Assembly: GCA_944472135.2 (NCBI GenBank)
Contig: OX235268.1
Coordinates: forward strand, 8,314,589 to 8,378,588
Reading direction: 5' to 3'
Length of the DNA stretch: 64,000 nt
DNA from: Trichobilharzia regenti
Taxonomy: Eukaryota; Platyhelminthes; Trematoda; Strigeidida; Schistosomatidae
The stretch's first letter is position 1. Each line of letters begins with the position of its first letter. A program made the translations under genes and the position numbers. Positions 25,562 to 38,526 of the stretch are shown here, in pieces. The notes beneath the pieces are model-generated. The model did no database searches, was not told where the DNA came from, and was given only the letters and a program-made list of their open reading frames with translations.

Positions 25562-26340
25562 CATTATTATTGTTATTATATCCTTTAATTCCTAGAGGAA
25601 CATAGGGCTTCAGCTGCTCATCTCTACTGCCTTCGATTTTCTGCCAACACTTTCACCCCACTCCAAATCTGCCCACATGCTTTCATCTCCTCTTCACATG
25701 ACCTCCTCCAAGTCACCCCACCCCTGCAATGACGACCACCTCGCCGCTTCCCATTCTTGTTCCACAGGAGTACTTGTCTAGTGATGTCGCCTAATGGATT
25801 TCCCAGAGTATGGCCATCAATCCATCTCAATTTCTTTCTACCTATTTGTTTCACAATCGGTTCCAGCTGTGTTGATTCGCTCATTGCCGGAGACTCCTTG
25901 TTGCTGATCCTTTCTAGGCAGCCATCTGATCTTGAGTACTGAGCGAAGACAACTGTTAATGAAGGTCTGTAGTTTGTTTGAAATGCTCTTTATGACGTGC
26001 CAAATCTCCAATCCGTATAGTAGCACTGACTTCATATTAGAGTTGAAAATCTGGGTCTTATTTTTGATGCTGACTGCTGTTGCCTTCCACACAGACTTGA
26101 GAGTAATGAAAGCTTGTATTGCTTTCCTGATTCTGGTTTTGATAACCTCGTCAGCTGCGTTCGCCTGTACTTGAAACGATGCTTTCCAGGTAGGTAGGTG
26201 TATGGGTAAATGAGTTTGTTTCTTTCAGGTTCCTTACATTTGTGCTAATTGTTGTCCGTTGTTGTTGTTGTTGTTGGTGTCGGTCAGGAATCTTTTGTTT
26301 TATCCATGTTCACTTGAAGAAGGAACTACAGGTTAGACAT
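25562..26340 (-). mobile_element. SR2-like RTE element, 3' part (5' truncated)
   Basis: The 3' end matches the 3.9 kb element (attattattgttatt tail, then 'ggaacatagggcttcagctg'). Minus-strand frames encode the RTE tail: M-K-S-V-L-L-Y-G-L-E-I-W-H, L-R-S-V-L-K-I-R-W, R-W-I-D-G-H and D-I-T-R-Q-V-L. Flanked by related sequence at 25.15-25.55 and 26.39-27.25 kb. Confidence 0.8.
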
Positions 26341-27839
26341 AATTCTGAGAAAGAGACAGATCATGTTTAGAGGAAGAGAAAGCTCATAGGTATAAATGAT
26401 GCCTTTTGTTACAATTTTCAGGATTTTTAGGATGAGTTAATTTGGGGTATTCAGGTAAAATCACATTTTAGTTGTGAAGAGGACTCATACATTCATTTTT
26501 TCAAGTGATGTTTATACACACATCTATACTGGTATCAGTTATGAGGTTGACATAATATAGTTACTTATTTGATTGAAACCACAGTGATACAGGAATAATT
26601 TCATAATTTCTTCACACACAGACATACACATGTAAACACAGAGATAAAAGGTAATCCATTCTTTTTCTAGTTCATAAATGAGAACGCAGAATTAGCTATC
26701 CTAGAGGGCGTCTTGAAACGAGTGCAGGATTCCTTGTTAGATATCAGAACCTATGGAGAAATGACAGACTGTAAAAATCAACTCGACTTTATTCATCTCA
26801 ACCAGAATGGCTAAGGGAAAGTTTAGTGAAATGTTTATCTAAACAGTGAGCCCTACCTTCCACTAGGAATTTAACATAATAAAGTGACAGGATGTCAGTT
26901 AAATAAAAAGTCAGTTTATAAATAGAAATAATTTAGTTTCAAATCTAGATAGAATAGCCTGATAAAGAAAGAGCGTCAGAATCCCTGTGTAAGATTCTTA
27001 GAAGGGTTAGAATTAGGGTGTTATTTAAATCATCTGTTTTATTTTCAACGTGACTCAGATGTTCATTAGCATATGTCACCTCTTCATGCTGGAAATCAGA
27101 TGACTGGAAAGGTTGAGCAAGGATCTCTGATAACGGATCATTTGAGAAACTGTCCATCAAAAAACCGCAGATGTATTCAATGAACGCTGAGTAGACCGTC
27201 GAGGGATATCATACACCAGGTCGAATGGAACTTCAGTAAGCAGATACAAGTTGAACGTAGATGGATCATACAAAGAGGAAGAGAAATGTTATTTGCAAAC
27301 GTGGAGTCGGCTAAGAAAAACTGAAGAGAACAAATTTAGATGGTGTTGTCCTACTGAAGCCAAATTTTCTACTTTTTGACACAAAGAAGTCTAATATCTG
27401 TCTTAACAAAAATATTGTTCCGTTAGTTGATTACCGTTCTCTAGAAATGTGTGAATAACTTCATGTTTGTCGTTAAATTATTCAACTTTGTTTAACTCTG
27501 CTGTGAGTATCTCGTAGTTTTGTTCAAATAAAAGCAGGAAGGAGAATTGGGAATTTAGATGGATCCTGAAGTTTCACAGTTGTCAAAGATTACAGTGTGT
27601 GTGGAGTATGATACGTGCTCTGCGTGTTCAAACTCCTAAATCATAGATAATTAAATCTTACTCATTCTTTATTTAAAGTTGAATAGTGCAAATCAGTTAT
27701 ATAAACTATAGATTTTTGGGCAGGTATTTCCGACAATTAGTTACGAAACTCTAAGTAATCAATCAGAAATACAAATAATAAACACAAAGTAAACAGTGAC
27801 ATAACACAATCCACTCATCACCAATTGAGAGTGTTCGGC

Positions 27840-27971
27840 ATATAGTTCGCCAGCGCAACAAGGATCGTGATATAGACATGTCATTCGTAAACATGCATAA
27901 TACCATACAGTAAAGTGAGAATCTGATCAGTACCTCTTCTCACAAACACTTAGATAACGAAGCATTTCGAA
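27840..27971 (+). promoter_or_regulatory. Putative core promoter and 5' leader of MEG copy 2
   Basis: Begins with ATATAGTTCGCCAG (27840-27853), identical over 14 bases to the block upstream of copy 3, 132 bp before the ATG. The downstream 'gatatagacatg' segment is also shared. Confidence 0.5.
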
Positions 27972-30900
27972 ATGATGAGATTAAGTATTTCACAACTTGG
28001 ATTTCTTATCTTATTTCTCACAATACTATTGAATGAAGTCAATGGTAGGTTTAAGAGAGTATTGATAATAGTTTTGACAATATAATATGGTTATGCGCTG
28101 AAAAGCTATTTTGACTGCCATCACTAACTGATTATGTGGTCATAACAAACTTGCCGTGAGGTGTATAAGCTAAATGTAGGATGAGGTGTCATATTAAGTG
28201 AAAAGCAACAGCTTAAAAATGGGTTTCATGTTATGTAACCTTTATTTGCTCATTTAACACCATATATGTGGCTGATATGGATGCCAGCAACCGACATTTC
28301 ATTTAATACGTGAATGTTTCCTTAGAAATATGAATAAATATTGGTGTAAAGTAAGATGGGTCTAGGTTGTTCTTCACTATTATTTCCTTTTGTTTGTCAG
28401 GGGACATCAAAGTTACCTTTACTAATTAAAGACACATGGGGTGCAGTTAATTTGAACTCAATTTCAGTCGCCAGTCAACATCAGTCATGGAAACAATGTA
28501 CATCAAGGGGATCCAATTTTGATGTCATATATTCTGCTGGAGAACACCTTACACGTGCATGAGAAAGTTTCCCATTCACTTGGCTTCTCTCTGTATAGTT
28601 TAGTCTATCGATAGCACAAATGCCACTAACTACCAGATGTGGGCTTTATCATATGGCTGACTACGGATTCTTGTTGAGGAATTTGACTCAATTGATCTTT
28701 GATGGTTATTGAAAACGAGTTGTATTTTCGCAAATAATCTTCTCACACAGCCAATCCATAAGTCCCCTGAATGAAGGTTGGCTGATGAGGTTGAAATAAT
28801 CAGATGATTGCAAAGGCAAATATGCACCCTTAAAATTTTCTACATGCTCAGAGTTACCGAAGAATCACTTTACTCATAATTTACTGTATTCTCTTCATGT
28901 TTTAGGTCAAATGGCTGGTAAGTGAACACTTTTCAAGATATCATGCAAATGCAATTCATCTAATACATTGATCGCAGTTGATGAAACACCTGCTAGTTAG
29001 TAATGGAGTATATATAAATCTCAACAACACTCACCTGTTGTGTAGTAAGATCCTGTGAATGTTTCGCATCTAACATAAAGGTTCATTATATTATCCTGCA
29101 GAACGCAGATAAGAATTGACTGATTTTAAGGCAAAGTACACACAGTTTTGATTTATTTTAGTTGATCAGTTCATCTTTCGCAGGTATACGATCTGATCTT
29201 GAGTATTGAGAGAAGACAGCTAGCTGTTGATGAAGGTTTGTAGTTTTTTTGAGATGCTCTTTATGACGCGCCAAATCTCCAATCCGTATAGTAGCACTGA
29301 CTTCACATTGGAGTAGAAAATCCAGATCTTATTTTTGATGCTGAGTGCTTTTCGCCTTCACATAGACTTGAGATTAATGAAAGCCTGTCTTGCTTTGATA
29401 TCCTCGTCAGTTCCGTCCGCCTGTAGTTGAGACGATGCTTCCCAGGTCGGTGGGCAATGGAGGTTGTTTCTTTCAGGTTCCTCCCATTTATGCTGATTTT
29501 TGTTTGTTAATGTTTTGATGTACTTGAATTGATCAGTTCACCTTTGCGGCAGTGGAAAATTCGAATTCTGTCTTAATCAGATAGAATACCATACTACTGG
29601 ATTCACTTCACGTCGGGGTGATGGGATTCAGTATTTCAGTATTTGAATTTGCTATCATATTTCTCACAATTCTATTGAATGAAGTCAATAGTACGTTTAA
29701 GAGAGTATTGATAATAGTGGTGACAGCGTAATTTGATTATACTCTGGAAAATGATTCTCACATTCATCACTCCACAAAAGATCTATATCACCAACTGATA
29801 ATGTAGTCACAAAAAGTCATGCGTCAGGTGTATTAGCTAAATCTAAGATGAGGTGAAAGTTCGTACCAACATTGAAGTATCAGGCGAAAAGAAGAAAACA
29901 GCTTATATTAGGCGCACAAGTTCTATATCTCTTATTCCCTCATTCCTACAATATTTCAAATCACAAGTGTGGCTCATAAAGGCGCCAGTTACTGACATTT
30001 GATCTCATGCCTGAATTATTTATTCAAAATTTGGAAAGAGGAAGGATGAATATTGGTGCAAATTAAGATGGATCCTGGTTATCCTACATTAACACTATTT
30101 GTTTGTCAGAGGACGTTGAAGTTACCTTCTCATATATGAACCTGCTAGCTGTAGACACAGGTGGTGGGGTTAATTTGAACGTAGATCTAGTAGCCAGTCA
30201 ACATCAATCACGAAAACACTGTAAACCAAAGATCTCCATTGATGATTTGATACATTCAGCTGGAAAACCGCTGTCAAGTCCATAAAACAGTTTCGTGTTC
30301 ACTTGGTTACCACAAATTCTACCAGCTACCGTATGTGGGTTTATCTGATTAGATATGGATTCATGAGAGGGAGGTCAGTTTAACTGAACTTCCGAGGGTG
30401 GGGGGGAAACTGAGTTGTGTTTTCGCAGTAAGGCTTCTCAGACAGCCAATTCATAGGTTCCCTGAATGATGGATGAATGATGAGGTCAAAATAATCAACG
30501 AAAAATCGCAAAGACGAACATGCACTTTTACATTTTTTACGTGCTCACAAGTGCCATTTGATCTGTTTACTCAAAATTTACTGTGATCCTTCAGCTCAAG
30601 GTCAAATGGGTGGTAAGTGAACGTTTTTCAAGATATCATGCAAATGTAATTCACCAAGTACATTTATGCCAATTGACAAAACTCCCACTTGTTAGTTACG
30701 AAGCATATATGCACTTTAACAACACTCACCTATTGTGCAGTTAGATCATGTGAATCACTGGCATGTAACATCATGCTTCATTATTTCATCCTTGATAACG
30801 TTTGTGATAAGCGGCTGATGTTAAGACACAGAACACACAGTTTTGATATATGCCAGTTGACCAGTTCACTCTCTGTTAGCTACATGCATGAATGTTGTGG

Positions 30901-33900
30901 AAAATCCACTTCCTGTCGCAATCAAAAAGAATATCTTACTAGTTAGATTAAATCACTATTGATTACTGTCAAAATTACCAATTTGGATGATGTCTTTACG
31001 TCACGGCAGTATGGATACTGAATGATGCTTATTCAGTGTTCGGAGTCAGTCGGATAGTTGTCCAGAGTGTAGATTTCAAGCCTACTCCTATTCCTCAGGA
31101 ATGGGAATGCCCAACCTGCATGGGAATGATACTTCCTTAGGAGAATCGAGTATGCTGCACTCAGTATTGAACCATGAATCAAGAAACAAGTGTTTACATA
31201 ACAGTAGCCTTAAATGAGGGGTTCCTCCCTCCCAACAGAAACTCCAATTTTATAATGTCACGAAGAGTGATGGAACAAATTGTAGCATGACCAAAGTGGT
31301 TTACTATAGATATCAACATGAAATTGCTGTGCCGTTACATACGATTACAAAAGGGAATGTAACACGTCGAAAGTGGACAGGTTTTTGATAACATCGACCC
31401 CGAATACATAAAAAATTGTGCCTGGATAGAAGAGGGAATCAAGCCAAGTAAAGCAAGTTACTTGGTCGTATGGATACATTCATATGATTTTTAGAATAAA
31501 ATTGTCATCCAGTTATTACAACCTCAGGTCATTCTTTATCAGGGAGTTAGTCACTTAGTGTTAGAGGCATCATAATACGCAAAGATTGGTGATTAGTTCA
31601 GCATTTCACTTCATTTTGTCCTACGTATTCAACACTTCATTCCAAAACTTCTTTATTCTGTGTACAGTTATCTTCGATTTGAAGTAAGTGCAACAACAGT
31701 TACATATAAAATGTTCTTTCAGTAAATATGGATCAATATTTAAAAATGTTTATCGTAAACATCGAAGATTAATATATCATTTATATATTTCTCACACTAT
31801 AAACACATCAGTGTGAATAACTCGAAAAGATTCCACAGTTCTCTTCTTTATCTTGTTCACTGGCGATTTCATCTGAAACTTTTCAATATGAAATCAAAGT
31901 AATTAAACGGGTTGATAGGCTCTATTGTATTAACCTAATTGAATAGATTCTCCTGTCAACAGCAAAGGAATGCCTGTCATTGGGACTTTTTAACGCTACG
32001 GATTCCAAAGGTGTCTGTCGCAAATAAAAAACTCCAAGATTTGTTTTCAGAATTCAATTGACTACTAAATAATGCCTTGATAAATAACGAATTATTTCCG
32101 AATTGATTGTGTATTATGAGGTAGTTGTTTCGAATAAGTTACATATTTGTGTATCCATTCCACAAAGTGGAAGTTTACTTGTAAATTTATAGTAGTACAT
32201 GGGAAGGATGTAGAAGACGAAAAAGACTTAACCGTAGTGTTTTTCGGGACATTTCTCAATTTAATCTTCAAGCTGCACTCACTCGGAATTCTAAGGTCTA
32301 TGAAAAAGATTCACAAACCTATCAGTCTGAAATGTGATAAAATGTTATGAAGTCTATAGAACACTGTGGTTTTGCATTTTTGACAGTGGAACCATTTTCC
32401 TTATATCTTATGCTGAATCTCTGAATTACTGTTGAAAAAAGTGTTGACGCTTTTCATATAACTCCTTTGTCATAGTTGATTGAATTTACTCCAGGCACAT
32501 CGAAATAACTGTCGTTATTAGGGAAAAACTGGCAGGAAGTTCAAAGCACAGACTTAAGTTTGGTTAGCGTTCATGAGCAAGATATATGTGAAAGCCTCGT
32601 AAACGTGACACCTTCCCTATGCATCGAAACTGCACTGTTTCAATTGCAAGTCAGCGGTTACTCCTATAACATTCGCCGAATTAAAACCTGCTTTCTGTAG
32701 AACCGAATTATACACATTACATGTTAATCAGAAGGTTAACGGTGTAATCGATTGTTCCTCAAATCAGTGATCAAAAGGTGTCGATATTGTAAGTGGTGTT
32801 TTGAAGACTTCTGGAACAAGAAAACTCTAATGGTGTCACAAACTGGATATTGAGTATAAGTTTGTCTTCCGACGACAAACGATGTAGCTGTCTACATTCA
32901 CGTTTGACGAACAAAACCACATCGATCAGGTATCCAGTTTAATATCCAGATCAAATGACACATTGTTTTTAACCACTTACTCTTAAATATAACATGAGGT
33001 AAGACTGAATGAGCATTTGAAGTGGCAGTGAGGCACTTGTATAAATGATCATGATGGACGTGGGATTAAGACGCAGCAATCAACACACTTTTGACTGGAA
33101 AACAGAACACACTATTCACCACGTTTGTATTTGAGCTTGCAATTTCTAAACAAAATCTGTGTAACCCCTAGAATGTTTATTATTGATATCTGGTGAGTTT
33201 GTTCCGGTATTCATTCGTTTCACAGCATTTTGGCATATGTTTCTGCTATGTAACTACGGATGACCAAATACCATGAAAAACTTATCTGAAGTGAAATCAT
33301 ACATTATTCAACCGCCACTGACTGAATTAGTTAATCCAATTCATCAAGTGTCACCTACTGGAAACGTACAAGAATCCTGTAAACTTATACCAGCCTAATT
33401 CCCCTTCCTAAATCTTCGGAATTTCCATTTTCATCGCCAACTGGTGGATTCCAACAGCCTGAGTGTGTGATTTCATGACAAGTAATTTGAATAATGTCAT
33501 GCGGTTACTTGGAATTCAAAACTCTGGAATCCAAATAGGCCAAGATGTTGTATGCGTATTTCATCATGTTTCACAACGCACCGCAACAATTTTACGAGAA
33601 TTTATTTAGAATAACCCCCAAGTTCTAAGCGAATGTAAAACTTCTACTTGAAAATATTTTTACAATGTCTCATTTAACTTCCCATTTGATTATGAGTATG
33701 TAGCATCTAAGCGGAGAGACGTTCTGATAACTAAAAGTATTCATGAAGTAATAATCTGTGAGATTCATATTCGTATGAATGCCTATGGCGTCCGAAAAGC
33801 TGTCACTTATAATTTGATGTTTATTAACCCACTTAAGTCTTATAATTTAGTAAAGCATAACTTAAGAATTATATAATTATTCATTTGAGTATCATTTTCA

Positions 33901-34967
33901 GTCACCTGAGAATAACTTCGATTGATATGATGTACGTTTTTGATTTGATTACTACCCGCCACCAATACAATAACTATAAATTTGAAGTTAAGATGCAAAA
34001 ACTTTAAAGTGAAACCAGTTCGTTTTTTCCATACTTATCAATGTTAGTTGGGCAACAGTCGAAAACACGGAGTATGGTGAATACTTAAGAATGTTTGTTA
34101 GTTTTTTATTATTGTTATTATTGTTCCTTTGGGTTCCGAGTGGCAGATAGGACTTCAACTGCACGTCTTCACTTACTTCTGTCTTCTGCTGTACTTTTCA
34201 ACTGCAACCATATCAGCCCATACTGTTTCAACTCCTCTTCGCACGATCTCCTCCATGTCACCCTTGCACTGACGACCCACTCGCCAGTTCTCTTTCGGCC
34301 TAGTTCCACTCGAGTGATGGCCTGACGCCCAATGTCATTCAGTGACCTCCTCAGCGAGTGTCCAGTCCATCTCCAATTTGTCCTGCGTAGTTTTTGGGCA
34401 ACTGGTTCTTGTTTTGTTTATTCCAATAGTTTCTTCAGTATAAAGCGAAGACAATTGTTGGTAAAGGTCTATAACCTGTTGGAAATATTTCAATGCGTTG
34501 AAGTTTTTGTAGCAGTTTGGTTAAGTTTTGGGGGTGGAGTTACTAACAACAGGCCCCAAACCTCCCTCTTTATCCGGGCTTGAGACCAGCTACAAACTAG
34601 CGAGCTAATAATCTAGGCGAGATTTTTGATATTATTATGAAAAATTTAAAGTTAAGCCAAATCGATTTTTCCCGACTTATCACTGTAAAATCTGTGTCTC
34701 TTGGAAAACATTTGGAAACAGGAAGGATAATAAGTACTGAAGAATATTTATTCGTTATTTAATGATTACAAATAACCGATAACATAATTTGATGTGAATT
34801 TCACTGCTTTCCCAAATATTTTCTTTTTTTGCAGGAAAGCGCTTTGCTACCGACTAGTTGATACATGGGGCTGCTTTTTAGATGCGTTACCACGGGAACT
34901 TGGAGGAAAACAAAAAACGTGTATAAGTAAAATGAGTGAAAAAATGAAGTTAACATTTTCATTCTAG
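27972..34967 (+). CDS. Micro-exon gene (MEG) copy 2, secreted protein of about 83-84 aa, with duplicated first exons
   Basis: Exons: 27972-28044 (signal peptide, MMRLSISQLGFLILF..., ending NEVN), 28906-28917 (12 nt, GQMA), 31668-31683 (16 nt, VIFDL), 33172-33192 (21 nt, KMFIIDI) and 34835-34967. They total 255 nt in frame to TAG. An in-frame stop at 27951 fixes the start at 27972. A second first-exon pair at 29621-29690 and 30601-30612 can replace the first pair and also gives an open frame (252 nt if its GTG-codon position at 29618 is counted). The terminal exon encodes W-KALCYRLVDTWGCFLDALP, then L-G-G-K and T-C-I-S. The final intron contains a deleted RTE copy (34.10-34.63 kb). AATAAA motifs lie at 35160 and 35345. 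Phases match copies 1 and 3 at every junction, which is strong evidence for the model. It is probably secreted; function is unknown. Confidence 0.8.
29185..29525 (-). mobile_element. SR2-like RTE fragment upstream of the duplicated MEG first exon
   Basis: Closely matches 25.93-26.28 kb ('gacgcgccaaatctccaatc' and neighbouring blocks). It ends about 90 bp before the duplicated signal-peptide exon of MEG copy 2 and replaces the promoter-like block found before the other copies. Confidence 0.7.
29618..30612 (+). CDS. Alternative first and second exons of MEG copy 2 (duplicated signal-peptide unit)
   Basis: A second signal-peptide exon at 29621-29690 encodes MGFSISVFEFAII, then FLTILLNEVN, with donor gtacgt. 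The codon before its ATG is GTG, where copies 1 and 2a have ATG. It is followed by a 12-nt micro-exon at 30601-30612 (SQMG). The last base of the exon is A instead of G, turning the junction codon from Gly to Ser. Introns of this unit and the 27.97-28.92 kb unit are clearly alike, for example just after the micro-exon and around 28.4 and 30.1 kb, so about 1.65 kb was duplicated in tandem. The sequence directly upstream (29.18-29.52 kb) is RTE debris rather than the conserved promoter block, so its use probably depends on the upstream promoter or it is silent. Confidence 0.65.
34100..34627 (-). mobile_element. Internally deleted SR2-like RTE element in the last intron of MEG copy 2
   Basis: Has the 3' end of the 3.9-kb element at 34.10-34.48 kb ('ggacttcaactgcacgtctt') and its 5' end at 34.49-34.63 kb ('gggcttgagaccagctac'), with the middle missing. 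Flanked by direct copies of about 130 bp of intron sequence (33.98-34.10 and 34.63-34.75 kb). Confidence 0.75.
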
Positions 34968-35344
34968 GTTTAAATCATCAGCAACAATGAATTAGGAATG
35001 AGCTCACCATGGATCTCGATTGGGAGAATAATTAATGACAAATAATAGAGACATGATGAAATTGAAATATGAAATACAATTTCTCCGAAACATAAAAACG
35101 ATTTATTTTGTTGGCTAAAAATAGTACACGTATTTGAAAAACCATTTCTATTTGTAAGCAATAAATAATATCACCTAAATATTTAAAATCGATGTTTATG
35201 CAAACAAGAAGGAAGTATTACCTGGAAGTTGAGCAGTTCAGTATGATTAAGGTTTATTTTTCTTTCACAACTAAAACAACATCACTTTGTAGACAAACTT
35301 TGCTTAAATAATCTTACAGTTTACATGGAGTAAACAACTTGGAA

Positions 35345-35350
35345 AATAAA
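35345..35350 (+). terminator. Putative poly(A) signal AATAAA of MEG copy 2
   Basis: AATAAA at the position in the 3' module equivalent to that of gene 1. Another AATAAA lies nearer the stop at 35160. Confidence 0.35.
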
Positions 35351-36049
35351 CATTTTAAGAGATGGGGAGACTATTTTGTAACAATATTTACAAATGCGAA
35401 TTGTAAAGGAATATAAACTTGTTTGCCAGTGATTTTAAGTGGTTCAATGTTTTACTCATTATCGAAGATCGAATTAGATTTTTCACTGGTCATTGACAAA
35501 CATATTCACACTGCCAAGGTTAGACAATCTATTCACTCCTCAATGACATTGCTTCCATGAAAACACTCATCTTTATTTTTCTGACATTCAAATAGTGGAG
35601 AGACATACTTAAATCGAGTGACACACCATTATATCAATTGAGACATTTGTTCTCTGATTACGTATACATATTTTGCTTAAGAATTTGATTAGGATTCTGC
35701 GATTATTAGTAAAAGCATGAGGTTTCTGAAATTTCTAAACACAACACAATCAAACGCAAGCTTATTAAAATGTAACAAAAGAAGACAAGGTCTAGGCAAC
35801 AGAGCGTTTATTCAGGAAATCAACAGATATTTATATATTTATTTTCATGTACATTATTGTAGATTATTGTAAGCAAACGAACACAGTCACCTGATTGGTG
35901 ATTTATCGCTGAACAGTAATCTTTCATCTGTTTGTGATCGTTTCTTGAAGTTCAAATTATCTATCTACAAATTGTATCTGCCTACGCAAAGCCTGCTGTG
36001 ATTGGTTATTGAATCAATCTTTGTTCTTATTTTTCTCAAGACCCATATT

Positions 36050-36470
36050 GGGGACGTACACATTGACGTAAATCACCGTCTACCAATTTCGGCTGCCAGC
36101 CAGCCCTCATCACAAAAAGTCTCCACAACCACCCTGAACAGTGGAGGAGTAATAAAATATGAAGATATGGTGAGGGCATCCATAGTAGGTGTAACAAGAC
36201 ATTAGGGAATGGACTTGTAGGAGACAAATAATAATCGAAACAGCTTTCTGGAAAAGTGTGCCTTAATTTGCACTCAGGATATATGACTTGAATTTCGAAG
36301 GCAACATTTTAACGCACGGTTTAGCTGGCCTACAAGCTGCCTACCTGAATGCGATGTAGATATCAACATCTTAACTGTAACTGAATTTAAGCAATCTAGC
36401 TGTAATCTGCTGAAATAAAACCACCAGCAAACAAAAAGGACTGGAAAGTGTAACAAATGACTAAAATTTC
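36050..36470 (+). mobile_element. RTE-like pre-RT fragment (dispersed repeat)
   Basis: Shares the 'ctccacaaccaccctgaaca' block with 49.18 kb and, more weakly, 13.25 kb. It also shares the following 'ttagctggcctac' block with 14.57 and 49.36 kb, where RT motifs follow. No coding capacity remains. Confidence 0.5.
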
Positions 36471-37109
36471 AATCAAGCAATGTGCAAACAAAACTACTAA
36501 ACGAGGAATACAAAGGGCGTACAAAAAACCTGAAAGATTCATTTTTAATTTCGCGGAAAGGTTAACAAAACTCATCCGATAATTTCATCATTACCTTTGA
36601 TGTAACTACAATTCCAATAGCAACTATTCATAAGTCAACAGCTATATCTCTTTAAATAGTTGCCTATTCAATCTGTTTAGCGTACATATTTGATTGCTTG
36701 ACAATGATCAGACGTTACTGTCAGTTAGATGCCAACAGTAAATATTAGTCAATAACCATATGAAATCTAGAAAGTTAACTACTAGCTGGTTACATGGAGA
36801 ATGGGTAAAAGGCTACCAGACATAAAGTTCAGGCTACTCTCTATTCATATTGCATGAAGTTGTAAGCTAAATCGGTTTAACCATTTCGATCATAATCTAT
36901 TTGTACAGCTCTGAATGAAGTTCGCTAATGCTGCATGACTGGAAATAATAATAAGTAAATAATATATCTGCTGAGAATTCAACGTCCTATTTCAGATAAT
37001 CATGTTGACAGTTGTCCATGACAGCATGCAGCTAAAGTCCTTTTGATACGGTTTGGCTATCTGAATCTACAAGAGCAAGTGTAGTAGTATATATACAATG
37101 ATTCTGTCG

Positions 37110-37640
37110 ACGGTAGGATCTTGTCTTTGATGTCCGACTCAACGACAACTTGCATCCCGCCAAAGAGACTTAAATTACGTCAAAACAACTGTTTTTCAGT
37201 AGTTCTCTAATTCTTGAGTGTGTATCTCTCAGCAGTCCACTCTGTCTTTCTTAATGCCGTAGGACCTGGCCATTGAGAGTGGAAGACATGAAAAGGCTGG
37301 CTAGATGTCTTGGATCATAAGTGTCTGAGTTCTACCTCCCGTGTTAAATGGTATAATAGGGTGAGCGATATTGAGGTTAGGCGTTGTGTGCTAGGTAAAC
37401 AAGAGAAATCAATAGACAAAGCTGTGAAATTACATCGATTGAGATGGTCAGGACATGTGTTGCGTATGCCTGGTCAATGTTAGCTGGCATTGATTCAGGC
37501 TGGAAAAGAGCCAGTGGTGGTCAAGCCTAAACGCATCTTCAACAGTCAATGCAATCCACAACTGTTAGTTTAAGCCACATAGGGAAGTGTAGACGTCCTG
37601 ACTGGTTGAGGTTCTCGGGGTGGTAAGAACCAGTGGGTGG
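37110..37640 (+). mobile_element. RTE-like C-terminal fragment
   Basis: Reads V-E-D-M-K-R-L-A-R-C-L, then R-V-S-D-I-E-V-R-R-C-V-L-G and R-L-R-W-S-G-H-V-L-R-M-P. This is the conserved tail after the RT of RTE-clade elements. Broken by stops; a SINE tail fragment follows at once. Confidence 0.7.
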
Positions 37641-37654
37641 ATACAATTGGTGAT

Positions 37655-37757
37655 ATTTTATTTATTTTATTTATTTTTGATTACAGCTTAATTCCACACT
37701 GTATTTTTGGTAAAAGTGTGGAATTTTCAGCGTGGATATTGGTAGCTCATAGTGACC
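37655..37757 (-). mobile_element. SINE tail fragment (same family, head missing)
   Basis: Carries only the body end and the A-rich tail of the 20.5 kb SINE ('ggaattttcagcgtggatat' on the plus strand). It is truncated before the tRNA-like head. Confidence 0.65.
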
Positions 37758-37951
37758 GTTCTCAATGGCTGGCGCAGATGCATCCACTCTTTATGACTTA
37801 TAATACCTAATAAAACTATATTGTTCCCCGATATTACTTTTCTTTCTGCCTCATATCTCTGTTTACTGCCTCCATTTTGCGTTTCTTTTAACTTTCGTTT
37901 CTGGCTTTGTGAGCTGAGTGAGGTGGGCTGATTCGAATCGCTACACGCCAA
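37727..37951 (-). other. Unassigned open stretch (74 codons) next to a SINE tail
   Basis: Open minus-strand frame with a Lys/Gln-rich beginning and K-E-W-M-H-L-R-Q-P near its end. It lies between repeats and overlaps the SINE tail end, so it is likely repeat-derived. I do not recognise it. Confidence 0.2.
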
Positions 37952-38393
37952 TGCAAAGTTCTGTTTGAAATCAGAGAGTTAGACAGACATACTGATTTCG
38001 GCTTTTGAAGGCCTAATACGTACTCTCAAGCCAAACCTCTTAGATTTTGCCATACTCAGCGTTAAAATGGTTTAACAAATACTTGAATCCACTTGATAGA
38101 AATGAAATTGGGACATATTCTCATGTCACAATTTAATTTCTTCTCGATTCACTTGGTGCCAGTTTCATCTGATCATCACTCAATAAAGTTAAATTATGAG
38201 GCAGACAATATTTCTGCAGGTCTCTAATACGGAATTGGCTGATTGACACGTATTCATTTTTGAATAAATTTCGGACATATAACCAAAGTCACTAAAGTTA
38301 GTATGATGACATATATTAAACATATTTGTTCAGTTAAAAAAGCACATTGTTTTCAAATCGAATAATCATGTTTACCAATAAGAAATGGTTGGT

Positions 38394-38526
38394 ATATAGT
38401 TCGCCAGTATAATTATGATCGAGATGCAGACATGCAATACAAATTGATACATTACACCACTAAAATGAAAATTTAATCAGTACCCTTTCATGTACACAGG
38501 AAGATAATAAAAAGAATTTCGAAGTG
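38394..38526 (+). promoter_or_regulatory. Putative core promoter and 5' leader of MEG copy 3
   Basis: ATATAGTTCGCCAG at 38394-38407 lies 133 bp before the ATG, matching copy 2 in sequence and spacing. The shared TATA-like start and 'acattacaccac' stretch suggest a conserved transcription start region. Confidence 0.5.

Noticed and set aside
28748..28772. Hammerhead ribozyme (CTGATGAGG followed by GAAA)
   Set aside because: There is no room for stem II between the boxes, no stem I or III pairing, and the homologous intron at 30.48 kb lacks the box.
32147..32350. 67-residue frame in intron 3 of gene 2
   Set aside because: Not conserved in the other copies, with no family motif and ordinary intron composition.
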